A DNA stretch of 7,171 nucleotides. Source: JBEKZQ01 sp049509675 (GTDB taxonomy: Bacteria; Planctomycetota; Planctomycetia; Pirellulales; Thermoguttaceae). Below the pieces are notes generated by a model. The model was not told the origin of the DNA. It worked only from the letters and a program-made list of their open reading frames with translations, and ran no database searches. Every line of letters begins with the position of its first letter. Within the stretch, counting starts at the first letter, position 1. This document shows positions 1 to 6,224 of the stretch, piece by piece. Location of the stretch: positions 1-7,171 of the forward strand of contig JBEKZQ010000323.1 of assembly GCA_049509675.1 (NCBI GenBank), written 5' to 3'. The position numbers and the translations under genes were made by a program.

Positions 1-77
1 GTTTGGCAAGATTCGTTGGCATTGCGGCCGAAAGAGCGTACCATCCCCCTCCTTATTCCGCTTCCATTTCCTATTGC

Positions 78-1301
78 ATGGCTGGCGAGAAACCCGGCTT
101 CGTAAACGTCGATGAGATGATGCGGCAGGTGACCTTTGAGCAGGCGGCCGCCTACTACGGCGTATCGCTGCCCGAAATTCACCGCGTAGGCAACGAAATC
201 CGCACGCGATGCTTTCTCAACTGCGGCCACGGCGAGCAGACCGGTGACCGGGCCTTGGCGATCCAAGCCGAGCATCCGGCAAAGATCTGGCGGTGCCACC
301 AGTACGGCTGCGGCAAGGGTGGGAACCTGGTGTCGCTGTGCGACCTGCTGAAACCGGGCCCACATTCCGAGGGGAAGCCAAGGGTCGAGCGGTTCAAAAC
401 GATCATTGCCGATCTGCTGGCCATGACCCGAGGGCAAGCGCCGCAGGCGGCCTCCGCACCCGAGTCTCCGCCGGCGGCGAAACCCGCGGCGCCGCGGAAA
501 CAGCCCCCACGGGCCAACGTCCCCTTAGCGCAGTCCGACAACGAACGTGCCCGGGGTCTGGTGAACCTCGATGCGAAGTTCATCGTGGACGTGGCGCAGA
601 TGAGCCCTCGGGCGTCGTCCTATTTCCGCAGCCGTCCCTTCCTCTCTCCCGAGGTGTGCAAGCGGTGGCGTATGGGTTACCTGCCCCGTGACACGGGCGG
701 CGACCATGCCGGCGGCACGATGCGGGGGAAGATCGTGTATCCGATGCTATCGGAAAGCGGCGAAGTGCTGACTTGGTTTGGCCGCGATCCGGAGTTTGAG
801 GCGAAGCACCAGGCTTGGGTTGCCGGCGGGAAGCAAGACAGAGAGCCCGAGAAGTTCCACTTCGTGAAGGGTTTTCATCGGGGTCGGGAGTTGTTCGGGC
901 AGCATCGGCTGCACGAAGAAGGGGCAAAAGAGAAGCTCGCGGGCCTGGGAATCGTGGTTGTCGAGGGGCCGAACGATGTGATTGCCCTGGACGTGCTTGG
1001 GGTTCCGGCCGTGGGCCTGTGTTCCAACACGGTGACCGGCGAGCAGGTGGAGAAAATCAGTCAACTGGCGCACGCCGTCGGCGGCGGCGTGGTAACGCTG
1101 ATGCTTGACTGCGACGCGGAAGGCGAAAATGGTGCCCGACTGGCGCTCGTAGAAATCGCCCAGCACTGCCCCGTCCGGCTGGCCTGGTCGTCGTCGATGC
1201 ACGGCGGCACCTTCAAGGGCCGCCAGCCGGAATCACTGACGGCCGACGAGTGGCAGCGTGTCCGCGTTGCTTTGGCCAATCCGACTGGGCCGGGGATATG
1301 A
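78..1301 (+). CDS. DnaG-like DNA primase: CHC2-type zinc finger plus TOPRIM domain
   Basis: A primase that probably makes RNA primers for replication of the element. From the ATG at 78 it is 407 aa. Residues 45-78 carry a CHC2-type zinc-binding pattern (C45, C49, H51, then WRCHQYGC with C73 and C78). Residues about 120-150 are a Pro/Ala-rich linker. Residues 180-275 resemble the DnaG catalytic core (SYFRSRPFLSPEVCKRWRMGYLP, then MRGKIVYPM and WFGRD). The TOPRIM domain follows, with VVEGPNDV (E296) and LDCDAEG (D344, D346) as its metal-binding acidic residues. No helicase domain is fused, and the protein is shorter than chromosomal DnaG, as is usual for plasmid or phage primases. The frame is open to a TTG at 3, but the extra 25 residues do not look like protein. 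No Shine-Dalgarno is obvious before 78, so an internal ATG at 117 or 120 is possible. The gene converges with the TOPRIM gene at 1346-2416, 44 bases away. Confidence 0.85.
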   Translation: MAGEKPGFVNVDEMMRQVTFEQAAAYYGVSLPEIHRVGNEIRTRCFLNCGHGEQTGDRALAIQAEHPAKIWRCHQYGCGKGGNLVSLCDLLKPGPHSEGKPRVERFKTIIADLLAMTRGQAPQAASAPESPPAAKPAAPRKQPPRANVPLAQSDNERARGLVNLDAKFIVDVAQMSPRASSYFRSRPFLSPEVCKRWRMGYLPRDTGGDHAGGTMRGKIVYPMLSESGEVLTWFGRDPEFEAKHQAWVAGGKQDREPEKFHFVKGFHRGRELFGQHRLHEEGAKEKLAGLGIVVVEGPNDVIALDVLGVPAVGLCSNTVTGEQVEKISQLAHAVGGGVVTLMLDCDAEGENGARLALVEIAQHCPVRLAWSSSMHGGTFKGRQPESLTADEWQRVRVALANPTGPGI

Positions 1302-1345
1302 AGCAGGACGTCGGGCGAGTCTGCATCAGGGAGTGACAGGACACG

Positions 1346-2416
1346 TTAGACACGTCGAACAAAGTCAAGGAACTGACCAAGTTCCGTCGCCATGAATTCC
1401 CTGTCGTGGTACCACCTATAGTTCGTCGCGAGTTGGTCCCCTAGGGTTTGGGCGAATTCCACTTTGATGTCTTGCAATGGAGTTTCCGGCGCAACGAGTC
1501 CGAGAAGATCCTTCAACGTGCCCTTCGGACCGAGGCCTGCCGCAATCTGCTGGACCGAGGCGTCACGCTGGCCCAGAACGTGCGCAAGAACTTGGGCAGC
1601 GAGCGTGAGCGGTACCGCAGACTCAAAATCCCATGAGAACGCAAAGACCCGGTCCGTCGGCAAGCCAAGCTCGTTGGCAGCAGTTTGCTTCTTTTGACTG
1701 GCGTCTCTGCCATCCGCGTCAATCTGCAAATGCACATCGTAGCCATGCGAACGGTAGTGTTTGATGAGCATTTCAATACGGCGTTTCCTACGATTACCAC
1801 TGCCAGAGTAGGTATCAAACTGTTTGAACATGAACCAAGCAAGCGATGATGTCACCATCCGCGTGAGGAATCGTAGTTCTGACGGGCCCTCAACGAGTAG
1901 GACACTCTGCGTTGAGCGACATTCCGGAATACACCGCAGGAGTTGGCAAAGACCATCCAGATGCTGACGTGGGGAGTTGAGATTGGAGAACAACAGAGGG
2001 GCAGCTTCCCCGTACCAATCCAGGATGTCATCACTAAGGAAGTCGCCGATTGCCACCTCAGACCGAAAGACGTACTTTGTAAGGTGGTGCGCAGCGTCGA
2101 GAAAGTCCTGCTTTGCCGGTAGCGCGGCGGTCATTAGCGTTGGAAGCCCGACATCAAGAAGTGTTCGCAGGGCCCGTTCCGCCACGCCGCATTGCTTGTC
2201 CACTGAACGATGGGGATTCGCAGGATGGGCCGGCGCAGCGTGCGGGCAAAACTTCCACCGGCCACATTTGTGGCACTCAACGTAACCGAGCCATTCGTCT
2301 CGGAGCCGTGGAAGTAGGGTGATTGTGTTGTACGGTCCCTCGATTGGGGTGCGGTCGATACCGTTGGAGCCGAGATACGTTGTGCCCGTAAGATCAACGA
2401 GATTGTTGTCGTTCAC
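1346..2416 (-). CDS. Standalone OLD-type TOPRIM protein with N-terminal cysteine cluster
   Basis: A 356-aa protein that I place in the OLD-family TOPRIM superfamily; its exact role is unknown. The TOPRIM signature is seen as VLLVEGPSELRFL (E176, E180), followed by HLQIDADGRD (D233, D235) and FSWDFESAVP (E265), the order expected for OLD-type nucleases. OLD proteins normally pair this domain with an N-terminal ABC-type ATPase. Here there is no Walker A motif. Instead, residues 45-76 hold C48, C51, C57, H59 and C76, a likely zinc site. The start is a GTG at 2416 with GGGGA about six bases upstream; the stop is TAA. The gene reads as visibly less GC-rich than the primase and rep genes, which suggests separate acquisition. 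It has no co-directional close neighbour. By analogy with OLD nucleases it may cut DNA in defence or processing, but this is inference. A topoisomerase or primase fragment is less likely. Confidence 0.65.
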   Translation of the reverse strand: MNDNNLVDLTGTTYLGSNGIDRTPIEGPYNTITLLPRLRDEWLGYVECHKCGRWKFCPHAAPAHPANPHRSVDKQCGVAERALRTLLDVGLPTLMTAALPAKQDFLDAAHHLTKYVFRSEVAIGDFLSDDILDWYGEAAPLLFSNLNSPRQHLDGLCQLLRCIPECRSTQSVLLVEGPSELRFLTRMVTSSLAWFMFKQFDTYSGSGNRRKRRIEMLIKHYRSHGYDVHLQIDADGRDASQKKQTAANELGLPTDRVFAFSWDFESAVPLTLAAQVLAHVLGQRDASVQQIAAGLGPKGTLKDLLGLVAPETPLQDIKVEFAQTLGDQLATNYRWYHDREFMATELGQFLDFVRRV

Positions 2417-2482
2417 TTGAGAATCCCCAAACGAGAACAGTGTGAGCGGTTGCCGCCATTTCTTCGCTGATGGGAAGTCGCT

Positions 2483-2499
2483 CAGCCATCAATTGGCTG
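2483..2499. repeat. 6-bp inverted repeat upstream of the OLD-type TOPRIM gene
   Basis: CAGCCA and TGGCTG flank a 5-base loop. The repeat lies 67 bases upstream of the GTG start at 2416 and could be an operator or 5' leader hairpin for that gene. A short repeat like this can arise by chance, and I see no clear -35/-10 pair around it. Confidence 0.3.
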
Positions 2500-2575
2500 C
2501 GAAGTCACGGGCGCAGTGAACAATTATCGGGGATGATCGCCGGTGCAGCAATAGTCCAGGCGGTGCTGGGGTTCC

Positions 2576-2593
2576 ACCGGCCGATCGGCCGGT
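2576..2593. repeat. Perfect 18-bp palindrome
   Basis: ACCGGCCGA is followed directly by its exact reverse complement, with no spacer. It marks the left edge of the GC-rich, hairpin-dense part of the noncoding stretch between rep and the OLD-type TOPRIM gene. It could be a site for a dimeric DNA-binding protein or one element of the replication origin. GC-rich DNA raises the odds of palindromes, but a perfect 18-mer is still notable. Confidence 0.7.
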
Positions 2594-2623
2594 AGCGTTC
2601 CGCTCCGCGGCCGTGCCCGGCGT

Positions 2624-2770
2624 GGCCGGGCGTTGTGCGGGACCCGCACTCGCGTATGGCGAAGCCAGCGAGCCCCCCGCACACGCCCGGCCAGGATCGG
2701 CGAGGTGCGAGACGTCAGGCGGAGTCGGGTGCGGGGGGCTCGCGGGCGAAGCTCCGCGAGTGCGGTCCCC
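2624..2770. repeat. Nested inverted repeats: two inverted copies of a hairpin
   Basis: Two overlapping fold-backs are seen. First, 2624-2641 pairs with 2676-2692 (GGCCGGGCG plus TGTGCGGG, one bulged base) and encloses an inner hairpin with CTCGC/GCGAG and TGGC/GCCA arms around a GAA loop. Second, 2639-2682 is repeated in inverted orientation at 2729-2770. GCGAGCCCCCCGCAC at 2668-2682 has its exact reverse complement at 2729-2743, and GCACTCGCG at 2646-2654 has its complement at 2755-2763. The centres of the two copies differ in sequence, yet each keeps its own hairpin with a GCGAAGC turn (2659-2665 and 2746-2752). Retained folding with changed loop sequence hints at selection for structure. 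Possible roles are a replication-origin element, a single-strand origin, or a structured RNA. I cannot choose between them. Confidence 0.65.
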
Positions 2771-2775
2771 TCGCA

Positions 2776-2793
2776 GAGACGATCTTTCGTCTC
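2776..2793. repeat. 7-bp hairpin, TCTT loop
   Basis: GAGACGA and TCGTCTC flank a 4-base loop. Its right arm overlaps the left arm of the next inverted repeat (2789-2803), so the two structures are mutually exclusive on one strand. Confidence 0.5.
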
Positions 2794-2844
2794 CCGCAAG
2801 CCGCCAAAGCGTCGGCTCCGCCCGCGCGCGGCTTCGCGGGAGAC
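2789..2844. repeat. 15/16-bp inverted repeat
   Basis: GTCTCCCGCAAGCCG at 2789-2803 pairs with 2829-2844 (CGGCTT, then CGCGGGAGAC), leaving one unpaired base. It is the right-hand member of the palindrome cluster and sits directly before the direct repeats at 2882. An alternative pairing inside the right arm, CCCGCG with CGCGGG (2821-2840), is also possible. Confidence 0.55.
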
Positions 2845-2881
2845 CTCGGGGCTGAACGCGGATGATTATGCGAGGTCAATA

Positions 2882-2970
2882 GTGGACCTGGCGACGGGTT
2901 TTTCAGCGGGAAGTGGTGGACTGAGCGACGGGTTTTCCTGCGAAGTAGTGGACTTGGCGACGGCTTTTCC
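2882..2970. repeat. Three iteron-like direct repeats, 23-bp core
   Basis: The core GTGGAC-NNN-GCGACGG-S-TTTT-YC occurs at 2882-2904, 2916-2938 and 2948-2970. The starts are 34 and 32 bases apart, close to three helical turns, so a protein bound to each would sit on roughly one face of the DNA. The bases between copies are also partly alike (GGGAAGT and GCGAAGT). Tandem repeats of this size and phasing next to a rep gene are the hallmark of plasmid iterons bound by the initiator. Here they lie 190 bases past the rep stop codon rather than upstream of rep. Confidence 0.7.
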
Positions 2971-3118
2971 GGCGGTTCGGGTCGCGGCGGAATGTCCGGC
3001 TCCTGGCTCGGTCTTGCTCAAAAGCCCGCGGAACGGATGCGGGAGAAGGCTTGCGCCAAATAGATGTATCAAATCTATATGTAAGCAAAGGACGACTGCC
3101 GAAAAGAAAATGTGCTGA

Positions 3119-3154
3119 AGTGAAGAAAGAGGCAGCAGGGCAGAAGGCCGCCTC
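3119..3154 (-). terminator. Possible rho-independent terminator of rep
   Basis: On the minus strand, six bases past the rep stop, GAGGCGGC can pair with GCTGCCTC (8 bp, one G-U pair) around a 10-base loop (3129-3154). TTTCTTC follows (3119-3128). The long loop and interrupted T-run make this a weak call. Confidence 0.4.
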
Positions 3155-3159
3155 GGCAA

Positions 3160-4644
3160 TCACCGATGGCGCAGGGCGTCGCGAAGTGGCGTCGGGCCGT
3201 CGCCGCGCAGTTCGGTGTGCTCTTTGAAGAATCGGTTGCGGAAGTGGGTTTCGGTCAAGTGGCGGGCGTTCTGCTTCGCCGTATCGTCAGGTTGGCCCGC
3301 GGTCTTGAGGTCCTGGAACACGCGCGACATGATCTGCTCGAACGCCTCTCGCGCTTCCGTTTCGAGGTATTCCCGAAACTTCTTCTCGCAACGGTCGTCG
3401 GCTGGCTGATCGTGGTGGACGGACTCGCGTCGGCGGCGCTCCTCCTCTGCACGGAGCATCCGCCACCAGTCGGGCGATGTGCGTTTTCCCTTGCTCTGCT
3501 CCTGAATGTTGTCCATGAAATACGCCTGCGGGCTTTTCTTGAAGAACTTCGGCCCAAAACGTTCCTTGGCGGCGAGCGTCATGTCGGCGCATTCGGCGAC
3601 CAGCCGCGGATCGTAGGCCGTCAGAATGCGGCGGATCGCAGGGGGGTCGAAGCCGATCGTGGCCAGCGGCTCGTAGAGCGACGAATCGGTCGGATTGGTG
3701 GTCATGGCATCGGGGGTAGCTTGATCGAAGTGCGGACCACGGTGGAACTGAACGGAGTAGCGGGCCTTGGCCTTCTTGGTGCAAAGGTCTCGGATGTCGG
3801 CAATGCCGGGTGGCAGGCGGATAATGCCCTCTTTGAGGAGTCGCTCCATGCAGGGCCAGAGCTTGCGCTTGAGTTCGTAGGTCTCGTGGGTTGCGGAGAA
3901 GCCGATCGTGTGAACGGCGAGGTCGTGAAGGTCGAACACGGGCGAGACTTCGTTTCTCCAGAAGATTTTTCTCAGCAGAAGATACAGGCGGCGGCTGGCC
4001 TCGTCGAGGCGGCGGTAGCTGCGGAAGTCGAAGAGCAGTGCCCCGCGAACAGCCGAGCAGAACTCGAAGAAGATCGGGTCCCAGGCGATCCGCCAGGCAC
4101 GCGAAGATCCCGGGTCAAGCGGCAGGCTGTAGCTGAAAAACCCGAAGCCCACGTCGCGGTGCTCGCCGCGGATCGGATCGAAGAAGTGGTCGTTGCGGTA
4201 GCTGACGGTCGAGAGGCGATTGATGGCGCCGCGGAACAGGTCGTAGTTCTTGCCGCCACGATTCGCGGCACCGTTGATCAAGCCAAGCTGCCGCAGGCAA
4301 TAATACGGCGTGGCGTAGAAGTCGGCCGTAGGCTGCGGCTGGGAGAACGTGAGGCTCAAGAGGCCCCACAGATAGAACTCGTCGGCCGGCGAAAGCCCGT
4401 CCGGACAGGTGACGCGGACCTGGGCCTGCTTGCGGTGCCGATTCTTGTCGCTGTACCAATACTGGGTCTCGTGGACGTACGGACCGCGGAGCGACGCGCC
4501 GGCATCGAGCGGGCAGAGGGCGTGCTCGACCAGCGAGAGCTGGGCATGCCCCAGGTACGCAGGACCGAAACGCCGTGACCGGTAGCGCGGCGGCGCAAGC
4601 GGTGCCCTGCGGGGCCTGGAAGGGGAGTCGGGCGACAAGATCAT
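3160..4644 (-). CDS. Plasmid replication initiator protein, RepA/RPA family
   Basis: A 494-aa initiator expected to bind the origin repeats and start plasmid replication. Residues 35-130 carry the start of the RPA-type domain (LSLVEHALCPLD, then HETQYWYSD and EFYLWGLLSLTFSQP). The central part continues through YYCLRQLGLI, YDLFRGAINRLSTVSY, WDPIFFEF and RRLYLLLRKIFWR to about residue 305, consistent with winged-helix folds. The C-terminal 190 residues are charged and mostly helical, with a region at about 330-385 (DPRLVAECADMTLAAKERFG) that may be a DNA-binding or replisome-contact extension. The start is the ATG at 4644; no good Shine-Dalgarno precedes it. The gene follows parB by 162 bases in the same direction, and the iteron-like repeats lie just beyond its 3' end. 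A long antisense frame on the plus strand (3166-4578) is only a shadow of this gene. Confidence 0.85.
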   Translation of the reverse strand: MILSPDSPSRPRRAPLAPPRYRSRRFGPAYLGHAQLSLVEHALCPLDAGASLRGPYVHETQYWYSDKNRHRKQAQVRVTCPDGLSPADEFYLWGLLSLTFSQPQPTADFYATPYYCLRQLGLINGAANRGGKNYDLFRGAINRLSTVSYRNDHFFDPIRGEHRDVGFGFFSYSLPLDPGSSRAWRIAWDPIFFEFCSAVRGALLFDFRSYRRLDEASRRLYLLLRKIFWRNEVSPVFDLHDLAVHTIGFSATHETYELKRKLWPCMERLLKEGIIRLPPGIADIRDLCTKKAKARYSVQFHRGPHFDQATPDAMTTNPTDSSLYEPLATIGFDPPAIRRILTAYDPRLVAECADMTLAAKERFGPKFFKKSPQAYFMDNIQEQSKGKRTSPDWWRMLRAEEERRRRESVHHDQPADDRCEKKFREYLETEAREAFEQIMSRVFQDLKTAGQPDDTAKQNARHLTETHFRNRFFKEHTELRGDGPTPLRDALRHR

Positions 4645-4662
4645 GCTGGAGCGTTACCCACG

Positions 4663-4668
4663 AGTATA
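4663..4668 (-). promoter_or_regulatory. Possible -10 element for rep
   Basis: TATACT on the minus strand differs from TATAAT at one base and lies 19-24 bases upstream of the rep ATG. No convincing -35 is found at 16-18 bases, so this is tentative. Confidence 0.25.
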
Positions 4669-4735
4669 CGAAGTATCCAATGGGGGATCGCCGAAACGGG
4701 CTTGACGGCAGGCGAAATGGAGGTGTGGTTGCCTG

Positions 4736-4750
4736 CTTTCCCGGGGAAAG
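4736..4750. repeat. 7-bp inverted repeat with 1-base centre
   Basis: CTTTCCC and GGGAAAG flank a single G. It lies in the parB-rep gap, about 90 bases upstream of the rep start, a suitable place for an operator controlling rep or for a partition-protein site. It touches the parS-like sequence at 4749. Confidence 0.5.
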
Positions 4751-4764
4751 TCTCGCGTGAAATG
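4749..4764. promoter_or_regulatory. parS-like centromere candidate
   Basis: AGTCTCGCGTGAAATG matches the chromosomal parS consensus TGTTTCACGTGAAACA at 11 of 16 positions by hand alignment, with a clean CGTGAAA half-site. It is 43 bases beyond the parB stop, where plasmid centromeres are common. Plasmid ParBs often use unrelated sites, so this is only a candidate. Confidence 0.3.
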
Positions 4765-4806
4765 GCCTTGCCAAGCCATCGACGGTAGGGAATTCGGCAA
4801 GAATCA

Positions 4807-5778
4807 CTAAACGGCTACCGGGCCATCGGACGTCGGAGGGCAGACTTGCAATCGGGCCTCGTCGAGCGCGGCGAGAATGTCGTGCGTCGTCACGTCCTTC
4901 TTCCGGAACGTCAAGGAAACGATGGCCTGGCTGGTCGAGTAGCGGTGGCGGCTCACCGGCGCCCCACGCCGCCCGCGGCTGGCAGGGCCTTCGGTTTCCT
5001 TGGCCGCCAACTGCTCCATGTCGATGGCGGTCATGGCTTCCTGCTGGGCTCGGCGGAGAAGCGACAGTTGACGTTCGGCGGGGAGTGCCCGGATGGCGTA
5101 CAGATGCCGCCGGGAAATGCGGCCGCTTTGGTCGTCTCGCGCGACCTTCTGGACGGCGGGGTCGAGATCCAGGAGCGCCAGGAGCTTGGAGATTTCACCC
5201 TTTGATTTTCCCGTCTCCCGGGCAAGATCCCGCTGAGAGTAGCTGTTCGCGTCGCGGAGCCGAGCCAGCGCGTCGGCCAAGTCGTAGGGGTGCATGTCGA
5301 GCCGCTGCCAGTTCTCGACGATCTGGTGGAGGAGAACCTCGTCTTCCTTGGGCGATTGCACCCAACAGGGGATCTCCGCAATTCCAGCCTCGCACACGGC
5401 ATGGTAGCGGCGCTGGCCGGTGATAATGCGGTAGACGTTCTCCGTCTCGACGTAGCGGACGGTAATGGGCTGGAGGATGCCGAGCCGCTTGACCGACGCG
5501 ATAAGTTCCTGCTGGGCCTCGGTGTCGAAGCGGCGACGGGGCTGAGTGGGGTCGGGGCGGATGCGTTCGCAGGCAATGGCGAAGGCCCCGCCCAACCGCC
5601 GCCGGCCGTCGAGCGAACCATGCAAGGGGGCCTGGTCCTCAGGCGACGGCAACGACGGCTTCTCGCTGAACGTCGCGTCGGCCGCCCGAAGGGCCGCCTC
5701 GACGACTCCGATTGATGCGACGCTGGACCTCTGCGAAGAGGCGGCGGGCGATACCGGCTTCGATGCTGGAAGGGGCAT
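4807..5778 (-). CDS. parB: ParB/Spo0J-family partition protein
   Basis: A DNA-segregation protein that binds a centromere site, spreads as a CTP-dependent clamp and stimulates ParA. From the ATG at 5778 it is 323 aa. The N-terminal ParB domain shows RIRPDPTQPRRRFD (about residues 72-85), LGILQPITVR, and the CTP-binding box TGQRRYHA (120-127). The arginine motif ENWQRLDMHPYDLA follows (155-168), then a helix-turn-helix in YSQRDLARETGKSKGEISKLL (about 180-200). The C-terminal part is the expected dimerisation region. The frame is also open upstream to a TTG at 5832. Real-looking ParB sequence begins only around VVEAALRAADATF, so the exact start is uncertain and may involve a rarer codon. The start used here overlaps the end of parA by 140 bases in a different frame. 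The product looks intact, in contrast to its ParA partner. Confidence 0.82.
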   Translation of the reverse strand: MPLPASKPVSPAASSQRSSVASIGVVEAALRAADATFSEKPSLPSPEDQAPLHGSLDGRRRLGGAFAIACERIRPDPTQPRRRFDTEAQQELIASVKRLGILQPITVRYVETENVYRIITGQRRYHAVCEAGIAEIPCWVQSPKEDEVLLHQIVENWQRLDMHPYDLADALARLRDANSYSQRDLARETGKSKGEISKLLALLDLDPAVQKVARDDQSGRISRRHLYAIRALPAERQLSLLRRAQQEAMTAIDMEQLAAKETEGPASRGRRGAPVSRHRYSTSQAIVSLTFRKKDVTTHDILAALDEARLQVCPPTSDGPVAV

Positions 5779-6067
5779 GGAGGGTGATGGGAATGCCGTG
5801 GGTACGCGGATCGAAAAGCGCCGCCACGCCAAGGATGGGATTCCAGGCGGGCAGAAGCAGACTCTTCGTGATGTTCCCCTGGGTATCGGCGTCGATCACG
5901 AGGAGTTTCTTGCCGCGTTCCTGGCAGACGCCGGCCAAGAGCCAGACAGTGTGGGTCTTGCCCACGCCACCCTTGAGGTTGATGACCGTGATGGCCGTGG
6001 CGCGATGATTTGGGGCGGCGTTCACGCCGGAGATGATAGCACTATGGCTTTGCCCGAGTCGAATCAT
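5639..6067 (-). CDS. parA: ParA-family partition ATPase, internally deleted remnant
   Basis: The partner ATPase for ParB, but only its two ends are present (142 aa from the ATG at 6067, against about 200-300 for the family). The first part is normal: ITVINLKGGVGKTHTVWLLA holds the deviant Walker A (KGGVGKT), and LLVIDADTQGN is the Walker A' motif. After GVAALFDPR the sequence jumps to GIPITLHAPSSIEAGIARRLFAEV, which resembles the C-terminal end of ParA proteins. The Walker B strand (usually DxxxxDCPP) and the following core are absent. The junction is at about 5804 and the frame stays open. Without Walker B and most of the fold, a working ATPase is unlikely. The last ~25 residues are Arg/Gly-rich and look like readthrough in the wrong frame over the start of parB. 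A GTG at 6025 is an alternative start. Confidence 0.75.
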   Translation of the reverse strand: MIRLGQSHSAIISGVNAAPNHRATAITVINLKGGVGKTHTVWLLAGVCQERGKKLLVIDADTQGNITKSLLLPAWNPILGVAALFDPRTHGIPITLHAPSSIEAGIARRLFAEVQRRINRSRRGGPSGGRRDVQREAVVAVA

Positions 6068-6224
6068 TTTGGGCAGCCGCCCGCAGCAACGGGCTCTCCC
6101 AGAGTCATGCCTCGACGCGTCGGGCAGGGACAGGTAGCATAGTATAGTGGGGTGTGCAGAGGTGGGGGTGGCTAACAAGGAGCGGAATCCGGCCTGGTAG
6201 CGAATTTGGCAAGAGGGTTCAACG

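Larger units (their letters stand above)
2576..3115. other. Candidate plasmid replication origin (oriV)
   Basis: This gene-free stretch combines a palindrome cluster (2576-2844), three iteron-like repeats (2882-2970) and an AT-rich patch (about 3056-3115). The patch includes an ATAGAT/ATCTAT inverted repeat at 3060-3078 and could serve as an unwinding element. Iterons beside an AT-rich segment, next to an initiator gene, is the standard layout of theta-type origins; the assignment here is inference from that layout. Open frames across the region have low-complexity Arg/Ala/Gly-rich translations and no family resemblance, so I read it as noncoding. Confidence 0.5.

Noticed and set aside
3..77. 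N-terminal extension of the primase from a TTG
   Set aside because: The 25 extra residues look like translated noncoding sequence, and the CHC2 primase needs no such extension. The ATG at 78 is a better start, although it lacks a clear ribosome site.
2624..2770. Hairpins as an integron attC site or transposon end
   Set aside because: No integrase, cassette or transposase is nearby, and the typical attC core-site sequences are not seen.
2882..2970. Direct repeats as a CRISPR array
   Set aside because: Only three short imperfect repeats with 9-11 base gaps. There is no room for spacers and no cas gene, so iterons fit better.
2633..3118. 161-codon open frame on the plus strand across the noncoding region
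   Set aside because: Its sequence is Arg/Ser/Ala-rich without domain resemblance, it runs through the palindromes and iterons, and similar open frames exist in other phases there.
3166..4578. 470-codon open frame on the plus strand
   Set aside because: It lies fully antisense to rep, whose translation matches a known initiator family. Its own translation is repetitive Val/Ala/Glu/Arg-rich sequence typical of an antisense shadow in GC-rich DNA.
4756..4783. ATGGCCTTGCCAAGCCAT as a terminator for parB
   Set aside because: The pairing leaves a loop of one base and a bulge, and no T-run follows on the minus strand.
6131..6150. TATAGT/TAGTAT as a -10 for the DUF433 gene or, on the other strand, for parA
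   Set aside because: No -35 element is found at a suitable distance in either direction, so I do not call a promoter.
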